From Symsagittifera roscoffensis (taxonomy: Eukaryota; Xenacoelomorpha; Acoela; Convolutidae), in NCBI RefSeq assembly GCF_963678635.1, contig NC_087070.1, positions 7,104,539 through 7,168,538 on the forward strand: a DNA stretch of 64,000 nt. Reading direction: 5' to 3'. The notes under the pieces were generated by a model. The model had not been told where the DNA came from. It saw only the letters and a program-made list of their open reading frames with translations, and did not search any database. Positions within the stretch are counted from its first letter, which is position 1. Each line of letters begins with the position of its first letter. This document shows, piece by piece, positions 44,929-55,239 of this stretch. A program made the translations under genes and the position numbers.

Positions 44929-47595
44929 TCAATGTTCCATTTCTTCCTCCTGAGATACTGACTCTGCACTCTCATTCTCCGTATCTTGTAACACATCATT
45001 AGCTATCCTGACGCTGCTGGAAGCCGTCCTCCAACACTTCTGCTCTTGTACCCTCTGTTTGCAGCAAGGTAGCGGATCCACGTTAGATTCTCTGTTCCTG
45101 CAGAAGCTGTTGTGGAGACACAACGTCACGTTTCTCTCCAAATCTTCTTTCAGCATTTCTGCTTTCTCCTTTCCACTACGTTCACTCGTCCTGGAAATTC
45201 TTTTCACAGCGGTGGTCACTGCATTCCGATGAGTCACGAGAGCTTGCTTAAAAGCTCCTGCTCCAATGTCCAGCTGATATTCACTGTACACTCTGCCATG
45301 CTTCGACATATGCTTCTTCGCATACTCGTACAACCATGCAGTCATGTTAGCTCTGAACCATTGCATCAATCGTTTCCTCGCCCATATCTTCTTCACTTCC
45401 ATCGGAATGTTTAGAATTTTGCACATTGTCTCAAAAAGATCTAAATCTTTTAGACAATCTAATTTCCGCAACTGTTCTCTCGTCGGTGCCTCCTGTCTGT
45501 TATTTTCTCTCACATGAGCTTCCAGCCATCGTATCGCCATCATAACTCCCACTATCACTATTGTTACGGGCTGTGATGAATCTGGTAAACCCATGGAGAG
45601 CAGCTCTCCAGAGTCCCAGATCAACATCAGATTACTACGCTTAGGATACCACCAGGTCTGCAGCAAGCAGTGGCAAGGAAACTCGTCATGCGTCAACATG
45701 ATGCTCCTCCAATTACGTTTTTCCGAAGCTTCCAGAAATGGTTCTACTTCCATCATCACTCGGTGGACTTCATCATTCTCATCTACTGCATTGTAATCTG
45801 TGACAATTGATCCTATCTGTTTCTGTCTCTCGAAGTCACTGAAGTTCCCGCTCACGTATCCCATGAACTTCTTTCCTAATATTGACTCCAATTCTTCTTT
45901 GGTTCTCTCTGGAACTGCTGAGAACATCTTACATAGCAACTCGTATGACTTCTCGGACATTCTCGCCAGTCTCACACACTTCGGCACTGAGAAGGCTTGA
46001 TCCACAATTGTTCTCGTACTCTTCACGTCCACAGCTACGAAATGTACAGGGTATCTGCTCTTGCACATTGGAGCCAATGTTGAACCCACCAAATATCGTG
46101 CTCCTGATGGTCTACAATAAGTCTCACTGTGTCTAATGTTCATTTCCGTCTCGATTGCTTCCCTCCATTTTCCTATGTATTTCTGCTCAGTCTGCAGGAC
46201 TCCTGGGATTACTTCTACACTGATGGCTGTGACCATCTCATGTTTCTGTTCTAGATTCAATAGTGACTCTAAAGAACCAAACATGGTGTAGAATCCTAGT
46301 GCAGTCACTAGATTCACATCGGTTCCTCCATGGCAATCTGCTATCAGTTCCGTTTCTGTTCTTGCTTTCATCACTACGTTTCCAAACAATACCGTCAATT
46401 GCTTGTGGTGTTTTTCTAGGGTCTTCACACAGTCCATACCTCCACAAACGTGACCCTCCAGTCCACAGACTTCCGCCAGACAGCTACCAGGTTTAACCCA
46501 GTCTTCTGGTCCCCAGCCAGGCAACTCCACTTTATCTTCTCCGTTGCTCTTAGAGGCCGTTATCATCACATTATATATGATGTTGAGGTCACGCAGGTTA
46601 CAGTCTGCATTCAGTTCCCTCTGCACGTCTTGTGTCGCTCGCAATATCGAGTCAGCGTTGGGACTAGGACACCATGATGGCCTCATCAATTCCCACACTG
46701 CCATCAAGCTCGTCCTCAGTAATTCATCTGAGAATCCCAACCCAAACTCCACTCTTTTATCAGATTTTGGTACTGAAGGTGCAGTCACCTCTTCTTCCAA
46801 GACCAGTCCCAATTTGGCCTGTGGATTGTTAACGCTTTTAATCGTTACAATTCTGGACGTCCAGAATCTTAGCAACACCGCCTGCTCATAATCAAAGAAG
46901 CAATCGCGTATGTCTTCACTCAGGAAAGGATTGTACGCTATCCCTATGATCCCGGATACGTAGCTATACGATTTCTTCTTGATCGGTCCACAGTATTCAC
47001 TGGATTTCGGCAATGCTCTCATAGATTCTTTAGTGAGTCTCAACTCCTTGTTTGAGAATCTCCTGATTTCGTCTATCTTTTTCATGGGTTCTAATTCCTC
47101 GGGTTCTTTCATGTTCACCCTCATCGGTTTACTTTGCTGCATATCCAGCAGTGCTAGCAAGAATAAGGCTTTCGTTCGCTCATCGCCCTCCTTCAACATT
47201 TTAACACAGGTGTTCAGTGCAGGTACTGAAATCTGCTCTATCAGGAATCGAATGAAACAGAGAGCGTCTCTCCGCTTCGCACACGCTACTGCTGCTCCCT
47301 CCACGACTATCAGATCCCTCAGGTTTGTCATAAGGAAAACCTTCTCCTCTTTTGATCTCTTCCTTTCTTCTGAATCATATTCTTCGCGAGTCAGTCCCAT
47401 CATGCACCAGGCGAACCTGAGCTGTAACTCTGTTCTTACGTAAGGTACTGCCACGAGAGCATGTATTCTTGGCGTAGTCCTCATTTCTTCTGCTTTCCAT
47501 GGAAGGCTCACCAACTGCTCTATCGTTTCTGCCTGTATGTCAGACGACGCTAAAGTCCCGTACGCCTTCTGCTTGAGGGTGGTGCCTTGCAACAT
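44929..47595 (-). CDS. Intact 888-codon frame, C-terminal part of ORF1
   Basis: The only long undamaged frame of the element. The first codons overlap the preceding frame, so the protein originally continued from upstream and the ATG at 47,595 is probably not the true start. I recognise no catalytic domain. A Cys/His cluster (CGLEGHVCGGMDC, then EKHH a little later) could bind zinc. The C-terminus has a basic stretch (KRISRTSERSGKEKAE), a small cysteine cluster (DPLPCCKQ) and an acidic tail (SQEEEMEH). A capsid-like or assembly role would fit its place in ORF1 but is only inference. Confidence 0.6.
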   Translation of the reverse strand: MLQGTTLKQKAYGTLASSDIQAETIEQLVSLPWKAEEMRTTPRIHALVAVPYVRTELQLRFAWCMMGLTREEYDSEERKRSKEEKVFLMTNLRDLIVVEGAAVACAKRRDALCFIRFLIEQISVPALNTCVKMLKEGDERTKALFLLALLDMQQSKPMRVNMKEPEELEPMKKIDEIRRFSNKELRLTKESMRALPKSSEYCGPIKKKSYSYVSGIIGIAYNPFLSEDIRDCFFDYEQAVLLRFWTSRIVTIKSVNNPQAKLGLVLEEEVTAPSVPKSDKRVEFGLGFSDELLRTSLMAVWELMRPSWCPSPNADSILRATQDVQRELNADCNLRDLNIIYNVMITASKSNGEDKVELPGWGPEDWVKPGSCLAEVCGLEGHVCGGMDCVKTLEKHHKQLTVLFGNVVMKARTETELIADCHGGTDVNLVTALGFYTMFGSLESLLNLEQKHEMVTAISVEVIPGVLQTEQKYIGKWREAIETEMNIRHSETYCRPSGARYLVGSTLAPMCKSRYPVHFVAVDVKSTRTIVDQAFSVPKCVRLARMSEKSYELLCKMFSAVPERTKEELESILGKKFMGYVSGNFSDFERQKQIGSIVTDYNAVDENDEVHRVMMEVEPFLEASEKRNWRSIMLTHDEFPCHCLLQTWWYPKRSNLMLIWDSGELLSMGLPDSSQPVTIVIVGVMMAIRWLEAHVRENNRQEAPTREQLRKLDCLKDLDLFETMCKILNIPMEVKKIWARKRLMQWFRANMTAWLYEYAKKHMSKHGRVYSEYQLDIGAGAFKQALVTHRNAVTTAVKRISRTSERSGKEKAEMLKEDLERNVTLCLHNSFCRNRESNVDPLPCCKQRVQEQKCWRTASSSVRIANDVLQDTENESAESVSQEEEMEH

Positions 47596-48524
47596 CGTTT
47601 CCAGATAACCCTCAATGGCTTTTTGTCTTCCAGGGCCATTACATACCCTCTAGCCGAGTTTCGGTATTCTAACATCTCCATGTATCCACCGGTGGGTTCA
47701 CCTATCGACACAGTCTCCGACACTGTTATTCGGTTATATTCCACTGGTGTTAGTTGTCCTGCGACACTTCCCTTTCCATGATTCATGGGAGATGGCTTGA
47801 AGTCTTTTATTGTGCTCTCTCCACATTGGCTGAGTATTTCCATTTCTAAGGTTGCTCCAGTCAGAATGCGGTCACTCCTTTTGGATTTATAACCTGTTGA
47901 CTTTATCCCCGCCATGAGAATGGGTTGCACCATCGCTATATCAGTTAACATTTTATCTGTGCCAGGCAGTTGATAATCACCTTGCCCCAAATCCATGACC
48001 TCCTCAATTCGTTTCCTTTTCGCTGAATTACCAGCTTTCATCGATATTTCTGAATCCACCTTCGTCTTTCCAACTCTCCTCGGCATCACTCTGCTGCCCA
48101 ATTTCATTTTCATCGCATTGATTTTATCAATCACCAATTTTGATCGCATCGTCCCTCTCCTGGTTCTTGACAGATACACCACCTCTCCTTTATCGTCCTG
48201 CGGTGTCATCTTGATGGGAGAGTTGGCTTCACTTTCATCAGTGGCCGAGTCGATCAACAACTCACTCAGTCTCCCTTCACAATCATCAAGCTTGTCAAGT
48301 ACTTCTCTCATCAAGGGTTGGTTGAGACCCGTTTTCAGAATGGACTGGTTCCCATAGCTCTGAACTACGGTCCAGACCTCTTCCATAAACGCCACTCTGT
48401 CTAGTTTGCATCCCGTCCTACTCTCGTGGTCTCGGTGATGTACTTCCCATTCTTCTTCGGGCAGCGTTCCCAAGAAAGGTACTCTGGCTGAGGCCTCTAT
48501 TCTTCTCCTCCGAGGTGATTCCAT
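47550..48524 (-). pseudogene. ORF1 segment with basic linker, frameshifted
   Basis: A 324-codon frame overlapping its neighbours at both ends by about 45 and 107 bases, as expected where single-base indels have split one long frame. It contains basic stretches (RSKRSDRI-type and KRKRIEEV) and ends in a frame switch near 47,590. No domain recognised. Confidence 0.5.
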
Positions 48525-49170
48525 GAGGACTCTGGTCGTTATTTCTTGAATTGCCAGGAGAGCTGCTCTCCGGTAAGTTCCGTTTCATTTCCATAAAGGC
48601 TGACGGAGGCTCCAGTGTCGAGATGCCTTCATCCGCTGGCTCAGTTGTTTCCAACGTATCTGCATTATTCTCAAGATCACTGAAGATGTTGAAATCCAGG
48701 CTGGATGTTCCTCCTGTCGATGCCCTGTCGTCTTCCCCACCAGCTTGATCTTGTTGCATGGGTTCTTCGGTTTGACGGCTTCCACCCTGTCCGTCATCTC
48801 CTTCTGACTTATCCTTGTTCGAGCTCGATGGTCCTTGTTCGTCATTGTCGGCTTCTTCCTGGAATCTCGGTATGAGCAATGTACTGGCCGATTCATCTTC
48901 CTCTTCTCCATGGACCACTTTGATTTCTTCGCAGCCGAAGGGTGCTAGGAAGGTTCTCGTCTGCAATATTCCTCCCACTTTCATCTCCTTTTTCACACTA
49001 GTCAGGATTAATGAGGCTTCAGGCAATTCGGTCCTGCCTCTCATCCTCATCGGAGCTAAGCCTAATCCCTTCCATTCCTCATCAAATCTTCCAGGCTTGG
49101 GAGTCGCGGCGTTGCTTATTCGCCTTCTCGTCGCTTGATCCGTGTATGCAAATGGTGTGTACTGCAACAC
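48418..49170 (-). pseudogene. ORF1 acidic, disordered segment, frameshifted
   Basis: A 250-codon frame whose middle is rich in Asp, Glu, Ser, Gly and Gln (for example SSSNKDKSEGDDGQGGSRQ), which points to an unstructured linker. It is separated from flanking ORF1 segments by frame changes near 49,170 and 48,490. Confidence 0.5.
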
Positions 49171-49373
49171 GGCGGCATTTCTCTCCCTACAAAGTATGGA
49201 TCCATCGTTCCCACGAAATTTCCTACTCTCCTTTCATTGGTTTCGAATGCTCTCAACCTAGCAGTTTGTACTACGGAGACTGCTCCGAGCAACATCCTTC
49301 TTATCAGAGGGAATTCAGGGATTGCCTCTGGCAGCTTCTTGTAATCGCCCCAGTCCTTCGTCTTTTCTCTCAC
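49116..49373 (-). pseudogene. Short ORF1 segment between frameshifts
   Basis: Continues the 49,315-50,220 frame after a shift near 49,330 (IPEFPLIRRMLLGAVSVV) and hands over to the 49,170 frame. Confidence 0.45.
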
Positions 49374-50220
49374 TTTGTCTTAGGGTCTCTCTAATTATTT
49401 CACCATTCGTTTTGTCATAGGGTCTCAGATTCCAAAGCTTTGGAAACACCTCGATGTGTCCTCTTTCTACTTCTCCCATGCGATCACGGAAGTGATCGTC
49501 AAAATTGATGACTGTCATCTCTGGCTCCGATATTTTCGCAAATAACAGATCTTCACTCATGAGCTCCCGCAATGTGTGCTGCTCACACCAGTTCAGTGTA
49601 CTACCGTCCACTGCCGATATGAGGTTCAGGTGCAGCACCGACCTCCTATATGCTTCCACTTTAATGCCAGGGAACGCAAACGTGACTGCTGGTCCATAGA
49701 TCACTGTCACGAACTCCGTGACTCCTCTGATCAGCGCCAAGGGATCGGTTCTCATAGCCAAGCTCAGATCGGTTAACAGCGGCATGCCTCCCACATGTCG
49801 TCTAACATCTTCCTCTCTTTCAATCGTCTCGTCTTCTCCCGTTATAAAGCGATTTGTTGTAAGAGATACTGGATAACAGTGTGTCTCAGGTCTATTATCT
49901 TGTTCCACGAGTCCGTGGATTTCTTCATATCCAAGTTCCTCACTCTCTCTTTCATCTGCTCTGGACAACGTGCCAGTTTCATCAGTCCTCCCAAGTTTCC
50001 GTGGGTAATTGCAATCAATGTCAGAAGTCCGTCTAGCCGCAGGTTCTGGATTCCATCGGTGAGCAGTATCGCCGGTCCTTTCACGAAACTCTCTGCTCCA
50101 AATGTCACGAACAAGGCTATTAGTTCCACTATCGATACTTCCACTACTGCTTGGAGGAATTCTTTTATCAAGTAGTGCGAGACTTTCGGGTAAACTTTTG
50201 CCAAGAAGGACGCGGTCCAT
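49315..50220 (-). pseudogene. ORF1 segment, frameshifted
   Basis: The meaningful part starts near 49,850 (FITGEDETIEREEDVRRHVG) and runs to 49,330; the upstream part overlaps the neighbouring frame and is probably noise. It has a hydrophobic-alternating, globular character (FVTVIYGPAVTFAFPGIKVE). No family recognised. Confidence 0.5.
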
Positions 50221-50381
50221 CCGGCTCCCAACCCTTCCAGCATGCTGTCCGTCCTTTCAAAGCCCTCCTGTCCCTTCACTTCCCGGGTCCAGAAGGTTTC
50301 CAGAGTAATCTGACACATTCTGTTCACAAATTCAGCAGTCTTTTCTCCGGCATTTTCCGCCAGGTTCACCTCCTTCAACAA
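49842..50381 (-). pseudogene. ORF1 helical segment, frameshifted
   Basis: A 179-codon frame with long helical stretches (FLQAVVEVSIVELIALFVTF) that continues the 50,375 frame after a shift near 50,385. A membrane association is possible but charged residues nearby make a buried helix equally likely. Confidence 0.5.
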
Positions 50382-51937
50382 GTAGGTATGTATTTTCTGA
50401 TCATCACGGGGCCTTGCTCAAAAGCATCTGCACCCAATAGCGCTACTCTAGGGTTCAGGTGTAGCCACTGGTTGGCTTCCGGCTTGGTTCTCAGAACCAT
50501 CGCCTCCAAGTGAGCTCTCGTCTCTAGTGAATTTTTCCTTCTTGTGTCTTCACCTGCCACTTCCATTGCTCGGAACCATAAGTCGTTGGACATTGCCGCG
50601 ATCACTCGATGGTCGTCGTCTATTCCCGGTTTCAGTTTGAGTTGTCGACTGAAATTGGACAGTTCCAACCCCAGCACCTCGTCCAACACTAACATGTGTA
50701 GCGCATGGCCCTTGAGTCCTCTCATCGCGTTTGAGATATCTGACCATACTGCAAGCAGTTCAGCCTTAAGTGGCCTCAAGTTCTCCATCTCTATCATGCG
50801 ATTCGGGGCTGATATGATCACATCATATTTTCCTTCCGAAAGTAAGGCCACAATCGCATACACAAATTTCAGTCCATCCGTGAGATGTGCATATCCCGGA
50901 GACAACGCGAATACTACTCTCAGTGTCACTTTATTGAATGACCCCTCCTTCGCCGCATCCACCACTTCACCCATCGACTCAAGGATATCTTTTATCGCTG
51001 GCCATACAGCGTTCTCTGCCGTTGTAGGATCTCTGAGTCTGCTCAGAAAACCTCTACTGTGTAGATGGTCATTGATGCCAGCGAACACGATCGTAATTGG
51101 GTTCATGTCCGTCTGCCTTTGCACCCCTATAGCCAAAGATATCGATTGCAGTAAGTCCATGTCGACCGCTGCCAACATTATGACGTCCGGCCAAAACAAA
51201 GACTTGGAGGTGTACACGAACTCTGAATTCGCTACTACCATAATCTTGGCCTTCCTCATTTCTGCTTTGTCGTAGGCGGCGAAGATGGTCTCATCTTTCT
51301 TTATCGCTGTCAATCCGCCATATCTTTGGGCATCACCATCTTGGTTCACTAGTTTTGGGTATACTCTTTCCTTCACATGACCAGGGGGTGTCGTCAGCTG
51401 CCTGAATATCTTCACGTGTTGTCCAATCGGCGCTCTCATCGTTAGGAATCTTCCTGGTCTCTCTTCACGATTCCCCTCATCGTGATTCAGTCTCACATCT
51501 TGCAACGGTCTCGCATTCACTGGTCCCATCTAGTTGTTAGAGGGCAGTCCCTCCAAGTCAGCAAATCTCAAGGCCGTCGTAGAGCTGAAATTTATGCTAG
51601 CGGCTATCAACCAGTCTACGCCGGTTATCGAGTACAATCTGCTCACGGATAGCGTCGCTCCATCCAGCATCCTCCTTGCATCTTCGACGAAGCTTACTCT
51701 CTGGAGATCCAGCTTCTTTAACTCGTCTTTGTATATATGCCAGGGAGACGGTATGGGTCTTGACCACATCAACGAGCCTCTGCTCGGACGTCTCTCCTCT
51801 CGAATGATATTTGTCGTCTCCGATCTAGTGTCCGATCTAGACGTGCCGGCTGTCTCTTCGATTGGGTTGACAGGTCCTATTCTTCTCCTAGGATGGATGG
51901 TTCTCCTCATCGGTGCCTCTCCCAATCGATCCTGCAC
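50375..51937 (-). pseudogene. ORF1 segment with a second, divergent SGNH-like region
   Basis: Two frames in the same register (51,937-51,530 and 51,529-50,375) separated by a single TAG, so a nonsense change split them. The second contains VANSEFVYTSK, then IVFAGINDHLHSRG, and GIDDDHRVIAAMSNDLWF, which resemble in order the nucleophile region, the GxND block and the DxxH block of SGNH hydrolases, but the GDS motif is missing. It may be a non-catalytic relative of the hydrolase just upstream. This reading is tentative. Confidence 0.45.
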
Positions 51938-52410
51938 GTCGGTCCGTTGACCTGGTTCACTGGAGCTTTGTTGCCTGTAGTTCGTGACGGCCGGGACGTA
52001 CCCAAGCGTGTTTCCAGGCTAGGAGGCACAAAGGTGGTAATCACCGCGTCACTCACTGTTCCTTCTTCCTTCAGCACTCCCGTGTCAAAGAGTTCTGCTT
52101 CCAGCTCGTCCAACCGCTCTTGGAAGACTCGATTCAACCAAGCTTGTCCTTCGATACTGTCGAAGTGGATGCCGTCCGTGGTCAGTCTGGCCTGATCCAT
52201 AGCTCTCAACTCATGTTCAATGTCCATGAGGATCATTCTTCCGGCGTTTCGACTTGCGAGGTTCCTCAGGATGTTATTCCACCTGACGACTCCCTCGTTA
52301 TGCCTTCTTCCTGATGCTGTCAGGCTTCTCGCGTTCATTGGCACAGTGCAAACGGTCAGTACCGCGCAATTTAATTTCTGCCAGAGGGTCGTAAATAAAC
52401 ACACCATCAT
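51907..52410 (-). pseudogene. C-terminal half of the SGNH hydrolase, after a frameshift
   Basis: Continues the hydrolase from a frame switch near 52,370. TVCTVPMNARS follows the core strand, and the catalytic DxxH block is clear in TTDGIHFDSIEGQAWLN, where Asp and His complete the SGNH triad. The downstream tail is Pro/Thr-rich linker. Confidence 0.7.
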
Positions 52411-52960
52411 TCACTCCCCCTAATGCTTCCTGTTCATCTGAACCTCTGGAGATATCATTCGTACCAACTAAGATCATCACGTTGGGGATCCTCCCTGGAT
52501 TCATCAGTTCCACCATCCGATATAATTGGGCTATCGTCGCGCCTCCAAAGGCCATCACCGTGGTGACCCACGAGGTCCTCAAATTCGACAGCACTCTGAC
52601 CAAGCTGTCTCCCAGTATCAGATGAGATGTCCCGAGTGGTGGTTGCTGCAGGTTTACTGCCGGGCTCCAAGTAGCTCGATTGAAGCAGGCCCTCGGATCT
52701 GTCTCCGGAACTCCCGTGAAATTATATTTTAATTGATTATTCTTTTGCACGTCTATTATGCGAGACACTTTCTTCGCTGGCATCTTCCGTAATTTCCTCT
52801 CTGGGATTCTCGAGCTCCCCATGAGTGGAGTCACGTCACTTATCCCTTGTCTGATCACGGTCTGGGAGAGTCGTACTTTGCCCGTATCGTCAATCGTTCC
52901 ATAGGGTGCAGTCACCCCGGAACCTGGCGCATTCTTGTTAGCGACCAGTCGTCCAGCTGT
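52298..52960 (-). pseudogene. N-terminal half of an SGNH (GDSL-type) hydrolase in ORF1
   Basis: Carries three of the four conserved SGNH blocks in order: HLILGDSLVRVL (nucleophile Ser), AFGGATIAQL (Gly block) and ILVGTNDISRG (Asn block); the fourth (Asp/His) follows in the next frame at about 52,165. SGNH hydrolases cleave esters, for example acyl or acetyl groups on lipids and sugars. Comparable esterase domains are known in ORF1 of CR1/L2-type LINEs and in rotifer Terminons; in a gag position of a Ty3/gypsy-like element this is unusual. One frameshift splits the domain; all five catalytic-site residues are present across the two frames. Confidence 0.8.
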
Positions 52961-53539
52961 CTATATCAGCTTCCTCACTGTCTGTTCCACGACGGGGTCA
53001 CCCAAGGTGTCACTAGGATCCGGGATCGTTACTCGATTTGTCTCTACTGGGAGTCGTGTCTCCGTTGTTTGACTCATTTCTCGAGGCGTCAAGAGCTCCA
53101 TCGGGGACTGCCCACGAGGAATATCCCTTGCAGGTATCAATTTCTCCACGGCCGTTGTCAACGCCATCTGCTCCGATCGCTCTTTGTATTCCTGCCTTAA
53201 GCGCTCAATCTCTTGACCCTGCTTTTTGTTGCAGTCTTCAAACAACTTTCTCCACATGTCCCGATCTTCCTCCATCTGGAGCATGCTTCTGGTCATCTCG
53301 TCCAGCTCCTTCTTCGTACTTTTCAGTTCATCGTTCATCTGATCCCGATCTTGCATGGTTTGGTTCGTCTGAACTTTCTGTCCTACTTTCGCCCTTTTTG
53401 GTGGCACAGCTGCTCTCAGTGGTGAACCAGACGAGGTCGCCTCGCTGTTCATCTCCCGATGCAATCTCGTCAACCCAGGTTTGGGCTTGGAGGGCATTGG
53501 CATCTCACCTGGTTGGTAAGTCCTCATTCGCCAAGTCAC
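52961..53539 (-). pseudogene. ORF1 coiled-coil segment
   Basis: A 192-codon frame with a coiled coil in the middle (ELKSTKKELDEMTRSMLQME and a following heptad run), ending at an in-frame TAG after which the same frame continues into the hydrolase. Coiled coils are frequent in gag and ORF1 proteins and would support self-association. Confidence 0.6.
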
Positions 53540-53815
53540 TCCCTGAGAAAGGCCCGTTTCTCCACCTCATCACTCTCATGTTCGGGCGGTCTAGTACTCC
53601 CCTTTCTCCATATGCTGCCATCAACAGGACTTCCGTGGGGCGGTCCCCACGGTTGTCGTGCCCAAGATGTTGATCAGGGCGGTCAGCAACATGACTACCT
53701 CTGGGTCCTACAGAGCGAAGTCTCGATCGATCAGCCGACGATAGATCGCATCTATCTTCGGTCCTACATATGCCTCTGCCAGGTCCATCAATTCATCCAA
53801 GTTGAAGTTATCCAT
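53540..53815 (-). pseudogene. gag: Start of ORF1 (gag-position), broken
   Basis: An ATG at 53,815, 46 bases after the candidate LTR, begins MDNFNLDELMDLAEAYVG. The frame meets a TAG at 53,708-53,710 and continues in register as DPEVVMLLTALINILG, then shifts frame twice before joining the coiled-coil segment. This is the expected place of a gag start. Confidence 0.55.
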
Positions 53816-53860
53816 TCTATTCTTTCAACTTTGATTTGATTCGATTCGATTCCAAGGTTT

Positions 53861-54195
53861 TGACTCAAGTGAGTAATTAAATGATCAATCAGGATCTAGA
53901 AAAGAAGTCACAAATATCACACTTGTCAGTTTCACCTTAACATATATCGTTAAAATTTGCTTAAAAACAGTTCAGATAAAAAGATGTTTATCCTAAAATT
54001 TATTAAAATCAATCGGTCTCTAAAATTTTGGAACTCGACCTAAGATTGGACAGTCCAAACTTTGGATCTATTCCGAAGATTGTCATTTAGTTGTTCATGG
54101 TCACTAACCCCTACTTTTCCATGATCTTAATTACCTAACACATAACATAACATAACATAACACATATTACATACAACTTAGTCTTTGGCCTAACA
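53861..54195 (-). repeat. Candidate LTR (335 bp)
   Basis: On the minus strand it starts TGTTAGGCCAAAG, directly after a purine tract, and ends GAGTCA, giving the 5'-TG...CA-3' ends of an LTR. It contains an AATAAA (54,004-53,999), an ACATA pentamer microsatellite (54,139-54,162) and no coding frame. ORF1 starts 46 bases downstream. There is no second copy in the window to align it with, so its boundaries are inferred. Confidence 0.5.
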
Positions 54196-54204
54196 CCCTC
54201 TCGC
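54196..54204 (-). promoter_or_regulatory. Candidate polypurine tract
   Basis: GCGAGAGGG immediately before the TG of the candidate LTR, in the position where plus-strand DNA synthesis of an LTR element starts. Confidence 0.45.
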
Positions 54205-54211
54205 ACATCGC

Positions 54212-55239
54212 TCAGCCTATACTTAAGTAATATTTCTTATGTAGATATACTTGTATGTTTGTATCAGAGAATATCACGTGTACAAGCGCGTACAATTCCC
54301 GAGGATGCAGTCTTCCTCTGTTTGGATCGTACACTGGAAGCGAGAGCTCCTTCACGTCCATTTCCACAAGGAAGTCCCTCAGCCTCGTCAAGGACAAGAC
54401 TAGGTTCTCTGGGTCCACACGCTCGCCCTCGTTACCAAGAAGCATAAGTATTTTCCCGGTATCTGCGACGCCGCCGGAGGTAAGGCTGCTACGCCCCCTA
54501 TCCCTGGTCTTTGCTTCCAGAGGAATTCCACGTTTTTGTATTCTCTCTTAAAATCTGCCGCTAGCGCTGTCCTAAAACTCATGTCTGCTGTGATTGCTAT
54601 CGCACATGTTCTGTTTGTGAGTATGAAATCACTGTCTGTTAGTATTATGTTACTTGAATATTCATTTGGTAAGTTAAAATATGACTCAACTACCCTGCCT
54701 ATGTCAGGTTTCTTAGGTTCTTCGCCTGTTTCTGCTTCTAAGTCTCCTGTTTCTCTTGCTATTCTTAATTTTTTTATTATCAAGTTTTCAGTGTGGGTAA
54801 GTCCCACCCCCACTCCCCGGACAAAAATATCCATCGACGTCCCCGTCGATCGCATACCGGGTATCAAGTCGAGGTTAGAAGCCGGAATGAGTAGTTGTCC
54901 TTCCTGGGCAGCCCAGGAAGGATCGTCTCGTTCGGTCTTGATGTATTTCATGCTTTCACGATCTACGTCTTGAATCGTGACACTGGTCTCCTCAGGATCC
55001 GAGGTCGTTTCATTCAGCCACTCTAAGACACGCAGGTTCGTCAAGTCTTGTTCATATGACTGCTGTTGCTCGTCGTCGAATTCTACCTCGGGTTTCGACC
55101 AGTCGTCAACCCACTCCTCGTCGTGATCATCGACTATGTCAATGTCTTGTGACACAGTTATTTCCTCCAGACCCACTACTTCCTCCACTATCTTCTTCAG
55201 ATCTATCCTATCCACTACAAAGTCGTCACCGTAAGGATT
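54212..55239 (-). pseudogene. pol: C-terminal macro domain of the pol polyprotein
   Basis: Lies in the same frame as integrase and GPY/F, separated by single in-frame stops (TAG at 55,240), so it was the C-terminal end of pol. After an acidic linker it shows a macro-domain pattern close to TARG1/OARD1: TRTCAIAITADMSFRTALA-like start (NRTCAIAITADMS), then FKREYKNVE, GVAALPP, GKYLCFLVTRAS, and after a one-base frameshift near 54,430 LTRLRDFLVEMDVKELSLPV and IQVYLHKKYY. Macro domains bind ADP-ribose and some remove it from proteins. The usual GAGIA loop is replaced, so activity is doubtful. Confidence 0.7.

Noticed and set aside
45112-53839. Many plus-strand frames of 60-240 codons opposite ORF1
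   Set aside because: They are antisense shadows of the minus-strand coding sequence and carry no recognisable motifs.
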